Source: Sphagnum compactum
Lineage: Eukaryota; Bryophyta; Sphagnopsida; Sphagnales
Length of the DNA stretch: 64,000 bases
Direction of reading: 5' to 3'
Assembly: GCA_965153455.1 (NCBI GenBank)
Contig: OZ234496.1
Span: 4,907,207-4,971,206, forward strand
Each line of letters starts with the position of its first letter. Position 1 is the stretch's first letter. The notes below the pieces were generated by a model. The model was not told the origin of the DNA and did no database searches. It was given only the letters and a program-made list of their open reading frames with translations. This document shows positions 48,624 through 59,769 of this stretch, piece by piece. The position numbers and the translations under genes were made by a program.

Positions 48624-48725
48624 ATGAAAACTTGTGTTTATGTTTGTAAAATATGTGAAAATTGTCAACTGAATCCTAGACAAAGACAATTTATGGTGGT
48701 TTGTTTTAATCTGAAGTATAAGTAA
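48624..48725 (+). pseudogene. rpl36: Plastid rpl36 (ribosomal protein L36)
   Basis: MKTCVYVCKICENCQLNPRQ and FMVVCFNLKYK are followed by a stop four codons early. The Cys pairs CKICENC of the zinc ribbon remain, but the distal His-containing end is lost. Confidence 0.85.
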
Positions 48726-48847
48726 AGATAAAGATAACCCTCTTTTTTAATTTATCATTTTTGGGAATCCAAATGAATCTGATAAGGAAAAATAATAACA
48801 TAAATTTTGTATTCTATATTTTTCCAATTTCTAATTCATATACATAG

Positions 48848-49249
48848 GAATAACTATAACAAAACATGTTAAAAGAAATAGTTTACATAAAAGAAGACAT
48901 AGAACACCTATAAGAGTTACTCTTAATCAAGTTAGTTTTTTAAATACAATCGTTCTTGTTACAAATATCTAGAGACAAGCTATTTCTTGGTCTTCTATGA
49001 GTTCCTATGGTTTTAGGGGCACAGAAAAAAAAAAAACCTTTTGCTCCTCAAACTATAATAAAAAATGTTATTCGTAATTAATTTCAATCAAGGTATGAAA
49101 GAAGTAGAAATCGTGATAAGTGCCCTAGTCCAAAAAGAGATATAACATTATGAGCCATTTGGAAAAGTGGTATCATACTTAATTTTGTAAGGGGATGTGA
49201 TTCCCATGCCACATAGTGGATGTAAAACTCCTAAAAAAAAGGTGTATAA
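48848..49249 (+). pseudogene. rps11: Plastid rps11 (ribosomal protein S11)
   Basis: Blocks KRRHRTPIRVTLNQVSFLNT, IVLVTN, AISWSSMSSYGFRGTEKK and DVIPMPHSGCKTPKKK follow rps11 order. At least one stop and several frame changes are present. Confidence 0.85.
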
Positions 49250-49283
49250 GGATGAAATATACGATAAACAACTTTTAGTTAAT

Positions 49284-50292
49284 ATGATTCAAAATGAAAA
49301 AATACCAATCTTTGTTAGAGTATTGCATGGAGGTGTGTTGAATCCAAAGTAAATAGTGAACATCTTTGTTATGGTCAATTTGCCATCTCTCCATTTAGAA
49401 GTGGTCAAGCCATTATAGTAGGAATTGTTATGTGTATAACACCACTTGGAAGAGTCGAAAAAACATGTATCATACATGCAAAATCTAACATGAATATTCT
49501 ACAATATTAGGCATTCAAAAATTGATGCGCAAAATTTTAATCAACTTGAAAGAAATCATACTTAAAAGTAAAAATAATTCTTGTGAAACTCAAAAAACAT
49601 TTCTATCTATTTTTGGACCTAAAGAGGTAACAACTCAAAATATCATATTCCCACCTAAACTGATTGATTTTATGCAATATATAGCCACCCTTACTAAAAC
49701 AATTCATTTAGATATTGAATTAAAATTTGGAAAAGATTGAAGTTATTATATGCAAGATTCAATAAAATCTGCATATGGTTATTTCTCTATAGATGTTGTA
49801 TTTACACCTATCTGAAATATAAATTATTGTGTTCATCATTCATTTGAAAATAATAACAAGACACAAGAAATTTTTTTATTGAAATATGGACCAAAGGAAA
49901 TGTACACCCAAAGAAGCATTTTATGAGGCTTATTGAAGTCTAATTGATCTGTTTATTCCTTTCCTACATGTGGAGAAAAAAGAAATAATCCATGGATTAG
50001 GAAATATGAATAAATATAATATGCTCATTTTTCTTCTTCTCCATGAAGGATAAGATGGAAAAGGAAATGACTTTAAAACATATATCTATTGACCAATTAA
50101 AGTTTCGTGCCATAGTTTTTAACTGTCTAGAAAGACTTGATGTGCATACGATATTTTATTTATTAAGTTATAGTCAAGATGATTTGATTAAAATTAAATT
50201 AAATTAAAAAGAAATTGTTGAACAAGTATTGAAAGTTATATAAAAACATTTTTCGATAAAATTACCCAAAAATAAGCTTTACTTCCCTTAAA
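49284..50292 (+). pseudogene. rpoA: Plastid rpoA (RNA polymerase alpha subunit)
   Basis: The start MIQNEKIPIFVRVLHGG has changed, but FAISPF-like sequence, LINLKEIILKSKNN, FGPKEVTTQNIIFPPKLI and the C-terminal LERLDVHTIFYLLSYSQDDL are clear. Many stops occur. A 72-codon frame (49522-49740) is just the surviving middle. Confidence 0.85.
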
Positions 50293-50529
50293 TAGTGAAT
50301 GGTTCCATCCGTTTTTTTAAGATAAAAAAATAGATAGATCAAGCCCTTCTAATAATTATTTGAAAAATAACAAATCCATTGTGAATTTTCCATTCCTTCT
50401 TGCCCTTTTTTCAAAGTTTATTTTCCTTTTCTTTGATTAGTTCACAATATAGAATATCTAGGAAGTATTTGTTTTGGACTAAATATTCCCTAGCTGCTAA
50501 TTAAATATGGGGATTAATAAGAAGAAAAA

Positions 50530-51025
50530 AATCAAATTAGTTCTAAAAAATCCTAGAGTTAGAGATTTATCACTAGGTAAAGCAACTCCAATACCCAATC
50601 AAAAAGCTATTGCAATCCCAATTAAAAAATAAGCATTGTAACAATTGGATGACAAAAGGGATTTTGAAATTGTATTAACATTTTCCAAGAAAAGTACTAT
50701 CAATAATCTCGCTTTTATTGCAACCATTAAAATAACACTTGATAACTTATTAAGGACTATACGAAATATCTAAAAAATAGGGGAGAAATGCCATTCAAGT
50801 AATATTCCAACAAAGTTGCAAATGGATTTGCTAGTTCACCAATCATTCAAGGTTCTAGAATTACTAAACCTACAATACATGCAATAGTACTTAAAATAGC
50901 TACTATAAAGATATACAAAAAATCATTTGGCCTAGTGAATTTTTCATAATAGTTATGTCCCATACCCTTAGCTAATTTGGCCCACAATATAGGATCACTC
51001 AAATTTGGTTTTTTTGTTATTAGGA
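50530..51025 (-). pseudogene. petD: Plastid petD exon 2 (cytochrome b6/f subunit IV)
   Basis: The minus strand reads [45 protein letters not shown] and DKSLTLGFF, convergent with rpoA as in plastomes. Stops include one in the EPSMIGE segment. The group II intron and tiny exon 1 should lie upstream, to about 51850, but I could not place exon 1. Confidence 0.85.
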
Positions 51026-51424
51026 TAGGTTATCAAAAGGAATATTCCCCAAAAGAACCAGACATGAATTTTATTTTAATCCAACTTGGACTATGTTTAT
51101 GTATCATGCATCTTTAATTCATTTCAAGTCATATAAGTTCAAAAAAATTAGAGATTTTTTTAATCTATTAAATAAAACAAGTTTCATTTCAGTTAGAAGT
51201 TCATGATCCAAGTTTATTTATGAATTTCAATATAAAGATCAATATATTTTTTGATAGTCTTATTCACCATAAGTCATTTTTTTTCAACATTTTGAAATTT
51301 TAAAATTATATTAGGTATTGACCCATTAATGTATTGGCTTATTCTTTTCATTAGACTTTTCTTTTATTCTGATGCTGCCTATTTTAGTGAAAAACACGAA
51401 GGAAATGGATGTGTTTTTTTATCA

Positions 51425-51428
<4 letters not shown>

Positions 51429-51457
<29 letters not shown>
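51429..51457. repeat. (TA)n microsatellite in petD intron
   Basis: About 14 uninterrupted AT dinucleotides within the decayed petD intron region. Confidence 0.9.
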
Positions 51458-51458
<1 letters not shown>

Positions 51459-51882
51459 TTATCAAATTTTATGAAATCTATTTCATTGGTGAATATTCGA
51501 CTAATGAAATAAATCACAGAAAGGAATTTCCTTTGAAAATGAAACTCATTTTTTTAGCCAAGCTTTTTATTTTTTTTTGGAGAAAAAATTAATTGGGTCA
51601 AAAACACATTTTAAAAATATTTTAATGTAGCAGATTGACTAAGATATCTTCATAATCCAATAAATTATCAGCTCACACACTCCAATAATCTATCATCTTT
51701 CTAAAAAAAAATCTTAAATGAAGTATTTGAAATACTCAAAAATAGAAAAATCCATAAAATATCATGAAATATTTCATATATTATATGATTGATATATTCA
51801 ATAAAATTTATATGGCAATTGAATTATCATGTAATAATTCTTGTAGTACTATATATATTCATGATAACTATAATGATTTAAA

Positions 51883-52690
51883 CTCATAAAGGACCTAAAA
51901 TACCATGTTTACGAATCATTGGGAAATGCATTAACATAAAAACTGCAATAAGAAATCATAGTATAACAATCTATAAACCATATAAATGAGTCAATGTGGA
52001 TTGATGCACATGAACACTTGCACATAATAACTCTACCAAGGGCGATCCTATAATAGGAATAGGTTCAAGTACACTAGTTATAATTCTAACAGCCTAATAT
52101 CATGTTGATCCCAAAGCAAGGAATATCTAGTTACACCAAAAAAAATTGTTAAAAATTACACCAATAACCCAAGTTAATTTATGAGGTTTTTTGAAACCTC
52201 CCATGAAGTAAACATGAAATACGTGTAAGATCATCATTAATTCATGAATTTTTTGAAACCTCCCGTGAAGTAAACACAAAATATGTGTAACATCATCATT
52301 AATTCATGAGGTTTTTCAAAACCTTTGGTGAAATAAACACAAAATATGTGTGAGATCATCATTAATTCATGAAGTTTTTTGAAACCTCTCATGAGGTAAA
52401 CACAAAATACATGTAAGATCATCACTAAAATCATCATGCTCGCCGACCATTGATGAACTAATTAGATTAACCAATCGAAATTGACCTCAATCATTATATA
52501 TTGGATAGAGGTGAAAACTTATATTATTGTGGGACAATGATAGAAAGTCATGGCAAAACCATTGGCTACCTATACCACAAAACAAATCAAAATAATTTCT
52601 CCAAAACAATCGAATAAAATTATACAAAGAGGAGCCAATTTTTTCGTAACTAGTCCTTGGTATTGATGTTCATAAGTTTCATAAACTAAA
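51883..52690 (-). pseudogene. petB: Plastid petB exon 2 (cytochrome b6)
   Basis: The minus strand reads [61 protein letters not shown], and after a gap [23 protein letters not shown] and AVFMLMHFPMIRKHGILGPL. Stops are frequent. A 21-codon part of the second transmembrane region is repeated in tandem (52174-52424). Upstream lie the decayed intron and petB-psbH spacer (52690-53900). Confidence 0.85.
52174..52424 (-). repeat. Four tandem units of 62-63 bp inside petB
   Basis: TTAATTCATGA recurs at 52174 (variant), 52237, 52299 and 52362. On the minus strand each unit encodes about [21 protein letters not shown], the petB segment after SAS. Real petB has this segment once. One unit is a base shorter and breaks the frame. 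Confidence 0.88.
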
Positions 52691-53901
52691 TTAATGTTGA
52701 AAGTACATATTGTATTTATATGAAAACATTTCTAATATATTAATCTAGCATTTAGATAAGTTTGAAAGTAATCCAATAAATATAAAGTACTTTTCAGCAC
52801 ATTTTAAAGCCCATAACCAATGTTTTCAACGCAGTGAAATAGTGTAAAAACATTGTTTAAGCACCATTGTTTAGCATTTTTTTAGGACTTTTTATCCAAT
52901 CCCATGTTGCCACATCATCTTTTCAAAACTAGTTGTGATGACTCAGGAGGTCGTTGTTGGCTTCTATTTGCCCATTTTTACCCAATCAAATATATTGACA
53001 CAAAAGAAAACATATTTATTAATAATATCATCTATAATCGCTTGAATTAGGAGACGCTCTTTAGACTGATCATATATTTTATCAAGATAGATAAACATTT
53101 CTATATTTCCCCCCCAAAAACCATACATGGTGGTTTGCCTTTGTACAACTTAAACAAATACACACACACACACACACATGCATGCATATATCATACTCCA
53201 TTAGGAATTTGTTTTGTCCCAATCTCAAGTTGGCTTGTTTCTTTTGTTTTCCTAAATGATCTCTTACCCCACCTATTTTGACATATTTAATTCCTAATAA
53301 TATCAAAAAAATCTTGGATATTTTCTTGTTTAAATCCGAATAGAAATGATTAAACTTTAGAAATCTACTAAACTTCGATGATTCAAAAAAGAAAGGTACA
53401 ATTGGTACATAATCTTTCATTATCATTGATTCGAGAAAGGAGTAGGACTTGTCCTTTTTTTCCAACTTTTTTTCCAAAAGAAAGTTTGAATTTTGATAAC
53501 AAAATCTGAATAACAATTTTTTTGTAAATTAACCATACTTTAATTCTCCTGAGAGGCATTTTTTCTATTTCAAAAATACCTTGAAAATATCATGCTTTAG
53601 ATATTAGATTTTATAAACATCTAGCAAGGAGAAGGATAATTTAATAAAAAGATTAACAAATTATTTTGTACTATTGATTTGGATCCATTCGAACAAATCA
53701 CACACCCATAATCCCAAAAAAATTCATTAATTGATTGATCACATGATTAGACTACTATAGGATCAATTGAATAAAAGGAAATAAAGTCATGAATAAGGAG
53801 CACATCTTCGCCTTTTTTTAATAGGTATTCGAAAAGAAGATCAATAAAATAAATAATATCCATTTTAATTGAACCTTTTTAATATATAACCAACTCATGG
53901 C
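52691..53901. other. Decayed petB intron and petB-psbH spacer
   Basis: No gene is supported. 53161-53178 is an (AC)n tract. A minus-strand frame of 144 codons (53082-53516) shows no maturase or other plastid motif and is best taken as chance in intron-derived DNA. Confidence 0.5.
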
Positions 53902-54109
53902 TCAAACTCCATATAATAAGATAGAAGAGTTATTAAATTTCAAAATAATCACTAGGAATACTGCAAATAATGCTATTACAACACCCATTAAAGGAAATGT
54001 TCCCCACCTGAGAGCCATTTTACCATATTTTGAATTAAACAATTTCAAAATATCCCTTATGCCACTTCATTTTCCTTTAATTGTGAGTGTATCATCAATG
54101 TGTAGCCAT
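53902..54109 (-). pseudogene. psbH: Plastid psbH (photosystem II protein H)
   Basis: The minus strand starts at ATG 54109 (MAT), has a short frameshift, then reads [20 protein letters not shown] and [30 protein letters not shown] and a stop at 53902-53904. The single membrane helix is well preserved. Confidence 0.9.
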
Positions 54110-54188
54110 AGAACTTATTGCATTATTGAGATTTATTATTCTTTTGTACTACTATGTTAAAAAAACCATTTTTTGGGATTACCTAACA

Positions 54189-54320
54189 ATGGAAACTACA
54201 ACCTTGGTCATTATCCCCATATCTTGTTTATTCATGAGCTTTACCAATTATGCCCCTTATATAACATTTTGACAAGCCTCTAGAGAAATTAAGGATCCTT
54301 TCAAAAAACACGAAGATTAA
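54189..54320 (+). pseudogene. psbN: Plastid psbN
   Basis: METTTLVIIPISCLFMSFTN and YAPYITF, an in-frame TGA, then QASREIKDPFKKHED and TAA. The length is exactly the family's 43 codons. It lies opposite psbH as in plastomes. One Gly-to-stop change disables it. Confidence 0.92.
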
Positions 54321-54326
54321 ATTCGT

Positions 54327-54362
54327 TAATGACCTTCCCTATAAATGAAGGGAAGGTCATTA
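54327..54362. other. Conserved plastid hairpin between psbN and psbT
   Basis: TAATGACCTTCCCT at 54327-54340 pairs perfectly with 54349-54362 around an 8-nt loop. A stem-loop at the convergent psbN/psbT ends is common in plastomes, where it protects transcript 3' ends. It is unchanged although nearby genes have decayed. Confidence 0.8.
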
Positions 54363-54419
54363 GTTTCCTATTGAAAGGAAGGATAGGAATTCTAAAGGAG
54401 GGACTTCAAAAAAAGAAAT

Positions 54420-54533
54420 GAAATAAGAATTTTCTTTCCTTACTTGGAATTTTAGGTAGTTCGTGCACAAAGATAGCAAAAAAAACATTCTTAAAATACC
54501 TTCCAACAAAAATGTATAAACCAATGCTTCCAT
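54420..54533 (-). pseudogene. psbT: Plastid psbT (photosystem II protein T)
   Basis: ATG at 54533 gives MEALVYTFLLEGILRMFF; after a one-base shift the minus strand continues FFAIFVHELPKIPSKERK. The family has 33-35 residues. Confidence 0.88.
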
Positions 54534-54669
54534 AGATTTAATAGTGAGAAGTATGAAAATAATTTTCATATTAATCCAGAAATAAATTCATTTAAAATTT
54601 CTATAATGTATATATATCACTATTTTATTTGGATAAATAGAAGAAAAAAATTCATGAATCTTAAACTAT

Positions 54670-55500
54670 TCGTCTTTTAGTAGTTGGATCCTATAATTTT
54701 TGGAATGTTCCAAATTTGATTTCAGAATCTAGATCAGGATCAATACCAATAGAAACATCTATAAATAAAGTTTTAACACCATGCCAAAATATATCTAAAA
54801 AGGAAAAGAAGAGCAAATGTGACATCATTGAAGGTAAACCAACCCCTTGGACTACTACGGAAAACATCATTCCATTTTAGAGTAACGGGATCAAATTCAA
54901 AAATTTCACCCAATTGAACATGTATGGCATGTTTTTTCATGATAGCCAATTTTGGTCTTTTAAATGGAACATCCGTCCTAACAATTCCTTCTTCATCTAC
55001 TAAAACGACCAAGAAAATATCAAAGAAAGTAGGCATGCGAGGTATGAAAACATCATGTCCTTTTTTGTCTTTAAAAACATTGTGGCTTAACCACCCAACA
55101 GTAGTTCCATATCCATTATCTATCACGTCCACTCTAAACCTCCCTTGGCTAGATTATTACCAATACTATCATAAAAGCTAATTTTTTGAAAATTTTGGAC
55201 CAAGCCTTTGATAAATTAAAATTTTCAACTTTATTGGAACAAATCTTTCTATCTATTTCCTATTGGAAGAATCCCTGATCCCATTGATAGCGGATGAGAC
55301 CAAATAATTCTATTGGAGTTGTTGCAAAATCATACCACATAATTCCAACAACGACAAAAACAATAAAAAATATAATGACAATATTAATAGATAGAACAAT
55401 CTCAACATTCCCCATATGTAATCTTTTATAGAATTGTTGGGGAGGTGAACATTGGGGTTGAATAAATTTGCTAATATACTTGAAATGGGTAGATATGCCA
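54670..55500 (-). pseudogene. psbB: Plastid psbB, C-terminal part (CP47)
   Basis: The minus strand reads [30 protein letters not shown], then [60 protein letters not shown] and [19 protein letters not shown] stretch around the lumenal loop is shortened. CP47 is the photosystem II core antenna protein. Confidence 0.9.
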
Positions 55501-56219
55501 TTTATGGTAGCTCACTTTTGTGACGAAATGGTGTTTTTTCCATGGGTATCTTTTATTCAAATGCTTGTGATAATTACTATATCCTTAGATCTACTAATTG
55601 GAACTTGGATCTAAACTAACAACTTCATTATGAAAAGAATTGTGTGGTTATTTATTAATATAAAAAAAAAATTTAGTAGTAATGGACTTTTGAAATCGAA
55701 AAATATGGACTGGTCATATGATTAGAACATCACAAAATGGAAAATTTTTAATTGATTCACATTCCAAATTTGTTATTGGGATTCAATATATAATGTAAAA
55801 CAAGATGTTAAACTCATATGAAGAATATTTTCTTTGAAAACTTTAATTGTTTAATATTTAGGGATTTTTGAATGGATAAAATTTGATCATATTTTTATAA
55901 GTCCATATGAGTTACAATATTTGTTTGTTTGTTTCCAAATTTTGTCCCAAAGGCATATGTTTTTGAAAGTTTTAAATGGGGCATTATTCCTTTGGACTTT
56001 ATGGGTTTTTCTTTTAGGACTTATAAATCAAAAAATGACACCACTACATTAAACACTAATTTTCACATTTTTTTGGAAGGTTTGTAGGTGATTCAACATG
56101 TATTATTCAAAAATTATAATACTAATATTTTTTAAAGTAACAACCATGTCTACTTGAATCATTTAAAAAAATCTTGTATGGACTTATAATGAGTGTATTT
56201 TCTACCCACTTTGAACCTT
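55501..56219. other. Non-psbB insert within psbB
   Basis: Only about 110 bases of psbB are expected between the flanking parts, but about 720 bases are present, and they show no plastid similarity I can read. It is AT-rich and non-coding. It may be an inserted element; no clear terminal repeats or target duplication were found. Confidence 0.5.
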
Positions 56220-56406
56220 GACTCCCCAAGCTAGAACTATGGGTTGTATTTTCCAATCAATCCATAATGAACTAATATCCATATACCGGGACCAAATAAA
56301 CTTCTTATGTGGAATGCTTTGAATCCAAAACAAATAACTCCCGAAAGAAATAAATGAATTCCAAATTTTTTAGGTAAATCCACTGATGGTTTAATTGTGC
56401 ATTCAG
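56220..56406 (-). pseudogene. psbB: Plastid psbB, middle part
   Basis: The minus strand reads [40 protein letters not shown] and [15 protein letters not shown], equal to CP47 DERTGKPSLDLPKIFG and onward. Confidence 0.9.
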
Positions 56407-57059
56407 TGCAAACAAAGTAAAGTAGACACTACTACCAAAGTGAGGTGTAGTTTACTAGCTTAAATCACTATGGGACCTTAAAAGTGAAATAACTTCATTG
56501 CATTTTACTGATTTCACCTAGTGAAAGTTATTTCATTATAATATCACTATGTAGACATCATGTTTCATTTCTAGTTAACATAATTCACTATTACAATTTA
56601 CTATAGCAAATAGGTTTATTTTTATGTTTTTTAAAATATTCTATCTATGTTACTTTATGATATACCCTATATTATTTCAAGCTACTTTAGTAACTTATAT
56701 TTTATGTTATTGTAGGCTATTATAAATTATTGTACCCTAAATTATTATATGTTATTTTACCTTAAAGTATCTTAACTAGTTTATTATAAGTTTTCAAATT
56801 ATTTAAAATTAAATTATTCAACTAACTTTAGGCTATACCTTAGGTTATTTATTTTAAATTAATGTATGTTATTTCAAGTTATACTTTAAATTATTCAAGG
56901 TCATTCTACTTAATGTTATTATAAATGATTTTATCTTAAGCATAATAACTTAAAAATAAGCTAAAACAGAATATAATGGCCTAAGGTAAAATAACTTAAA
57001 ATAGAAAATAATAACCTATGAAAAATAATTTTAAATACCCTACAATTTAATAACTACCA

Positions 57060-58045
57060 ATAGCTTATGATATTATAACGTAGAATATTAAACAATAATT
57101 TATAATACAATAACCATTAATAACCATAATAAAATAGTCGTAAATAACAACCAATAAAATAACCACCAATAGTCATTAATAAAATAGCCACCAATAGCCA
57201 TTAATACAATAACCACCAATAGCCATTAATAAAATATCCACCAATAGTCAATAATAGATTAATCATGAATAGCCATTAATACATTAGCCACAATAGCCAT
57301 TAATAGAATAGCCACCAATAGCCATTAATAAAATAATCACAAATAACCATTAATAGATTAATCACAAATAACCATTAATACATTAGCCACCAATAACCAT
57401 GAATAGAATAGCCACTAATATCCATTAATATAATAATCATGAATAGCCATTAATAAAATAGCCACCAATAGCCATTAATAGATTAATCACGAATAACCAT
57501 TAATACATTAATCACGAATAGCTATTAATAAAATAGCCACCAATAGCCATTAATAGAATAACCACCAGTAGCCATTAATAGAATAGCCACCAGTAGCCAT
57601 TAATAAAATAGCCACCAATAGCCATTAATAGATTAACCACCAATAGCCATTAATAGATTAATCATAAATAGTCATTAATATATTAGCCACCAATAACCAT
57701 TAATAGAGTAGGCACCAATATCCATCAATAAATTAATCATGAATAGCCATTAATAAAATAGCCACCAATAGCCATTAATAGAATAACCACTAATAGCCAC
57801 TAATAGCCATTAATAGAATAACCACCAATAGCCATTAATACATTAATCACGAATAGCTATTAATAGATTAGCCACCAGTAGCCATTAATAGAATAGCCAC
57901 CAATAGAATAACTACTAATGGCCATTAATAGAATAACCATCAATAACTATTAATAGAATAACGAATAAAAAACATTAATAGCCACAAATAGAATAGGTAC
58001 CAATAGCCATTAATAACCACCAATAGCACTAATAAAAAATAACCA
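57060..58045. repeat. 24-25 bp minisatellite array inside the CACTA element
   Basis: About 40 imperfect units of the type AATAGCCATTAATAGAATAG plus CCACC, with alternations between CCACC and TCACG/TCATG. There are no unique spacers, so it is not a CRISPR array. Neighbouring units share variants, a sign of local amplification. Confidence 0.92.
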
Positions 58046-58152
58046 ATAGCCATATATTATAATTGTTTAGGATTACCAATTTTCAAAGTTTATATTTTTG
58101 TAATGTTCAAAATGAAGTATTTGATAAATAGAATGTAATGTAACGTATTATC

Positions 58153-58290
58153 ACAACAAGTGAGGTGGTTTGATGGTAAAGGTGTTTGTCCGCAATCCAA
58201 AGGTCAAGGGATCAAACCTCATGGGTGGTGTTGTGTGTGGTCAACGGATCAAACCTCATGGGTGGTGTTGTGTGTGGTCAACATGGTATG
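58153..58290 (+). mobile_element. tRNA-derived SINE-like segment with 37-bp duplication
   Basis: GGTGGTTTGATGGTAAAGG resembles a tRNA A box and GGGATCAAACCTCATGGGTG a B box, with box spacing like plant tRNA-derived SINEs. The segment from GTCAAGGGATCAAACC is duplicated (about 58202-58238 and 58239-58275). It does not fold as a true tRNA. No SINE tail is certain. Confidence 0.5.
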
Positions 58291-59278
58291 TTGACCGAAT
58301 ATTCTCCTATCGAATTCCTAGCTTAAGAGCCAAGGTTGATTACGTGGCCTACGTACTTACCTACCTAGGCTAGGTTTTTAACCTAGCGTAAGTAGTGACA
58401 CGTGTCAATAAATAATAGGCTTTAAAAATCATGAAATTATCAATATTATTATATATTAAATAATTAAAATTTAATTAATTTCCATACTGGTTAGTTAATT
58501 AACTAGCAAGTGAATGGTTTGGTAAATTTGTATATCACTTGAGAATAACCTTATTTCACTAGTTACTAGTGAAACAAGTCATTGTCCGTAGCAACTAGTC
58601 CCCGTTCACTAGGGGGTTAAGGAATTTCACCTAGTGAAATTGTCCAAATTCACTCAAAAATCTAGTGAAACCCATAGTGAACTAGGACGCATTTCCTAGT
58701 AGTGAGACGACTCACTAATCCTTGTCAAAAAAAATTACATGTAACCATGATTTTTTTTTAATGTAATGAAAGTAGAATTTTTTTTTATACAATAATTAAC
58801 ATGATGATAATCTTTCATTTTATGTTTAAAATGTTGAAAACCCCCATCTTGAAAATTAATAAAGTAGAACTAAAATATATATTTTTATTTGCAAAAAAGT
58901 CAGATTTTACCAAATGGGTTTCATGTAGATGAAATATTGATTTAAAAAAAAAAATCAACTTATTGGAGCCCTAAAAAATACTTATGTTATCAAGTTATGA
59001 ATATTATAATTCTAATATATCAAACTTTTAATATGAAGTAGGTTTGAACACCATTTTGACAAGTTAGTTTCAAACGTACTTTCAACCTACTTTTATGATA
59101 TCAAAGTTGTTCAAACTTTGTATCCAACTTCCCAAAAATTAAATGTAGGGCCTTATGGTTTTATATTTTTACTTCAAAATATTTTGAATCTACTTTCTTG
59201 TGTCCATATTAAAAATTGTTTCATTTTTTAATTGGATTTTGGGCGGACTACTTTTTTTGTTTACTTTACCTTGTTGCA

Positions 59279-59640
59279 ACAATTGACACCCATTCATCGC
59301 GGAATAACTCTAAATCCCGAAAGACCCAATGCTAGATAGCTGCTAAAAAAACCAAATGTGATAATACAATATGCATTACAACCACACCTTCATAATTTCA
59401 AAGATTTGCATTAATTATAGTTTTTATAGTAATACTCCAACCCTCCTAGGATTTTTTAATTCCTAAACAAGTCATGAAAGGTATAACAAACATACCTTGT
59501 CTCCACATTAGATTAAAAAAATAGGAAATATTTGGTTAGAAAACTATTTATAAACATGAAAACATAGTTATAATGGGAATAACAAAAAGAAAACCCCCGT
59601 ATTAAGTAATAAGTAGTTTGATTAATGAAACAACAGAAAG
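59279..59640 (-). pseudogene. psbB: Plastid psbB, N-terminal part
   Basis: The minus strand reads NLMWRQGMFVIPFMTCLGIK, EGWSITIKTI, NYEGVVVMHIVLSHLVFLAA, a Trp-to-stop change, then HWVFRDLELFRDE, where the insertion begins. The first 40 or so codons are badly decayed. Confidence 0.88.
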
Positions 59641-59769
59641 AAACAAACTTGAATTGAGGGTGGTGAAAAAAAAGGTTTATCGAAAAATATTAAAAATGTG
59701 AAAGTCCATTTTTTTTAAGGAGAAAACAAATGACTTTTTTATTTGAACCATTTGAGTCGTATGCTTCTA

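Larger units (their letters stand above)
56427..58704 (+). mobile_element. Non-autonomous CACTA (En/Spm-type) transposon
   Basis: The left end begins CACTACTACCAAAG and the right end, on the reverse strand, begins CACTACTAGGAAAT; both continue to a shared CACTATGGG about 30-40 bases in. The 3-bp target duplication AGA is exact (56424-56426 and 58705-58707). Subterminal TTCACTAG/CTAGTGAAA motifs are frequent at both ends, as in CACTA elements. There is no transposase; the interior is a minisatellite and a SINE-like segment. Confidence 0.88.
56407..59278. mobile_element. Nested insertion splitting psbB
   Basis: TGCAAACAAAGTAAAGTAG at 56407-56425 is approximately inverted at 59248-59278 (reverse strand TGCAACAAGGTAAAGTA). 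The psbB bases next to each end look like diverged copies of the same target (AATTGTGCATTCA and AATTGACACCCATTCA). This suggests an older AT-rich element of roughly 0.6 kb into which the CACTA element later moved. The outer element is a tentative call. Confidence 0.45.

Noticed and set aside
53082-53516. 144-codon minus frame in the petB intron zone as an intron maturase
   Set aside because: No reverse-transcriptase or maturase motifs; petB introns of land plants encode no maturase; likely chance in AT-rich DNA.
57060-58045. Regular short repeats resembling a CRISPR array
   Set aside because: Units are contiguous without unique spacers, the context is a plant CACTA element, and no cas genes exist.
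58153-58230. tRNA gene
   Set aside because: A and B box-like motifs occur but acceptor and anticodon stems do not form; fits a SINE head better.
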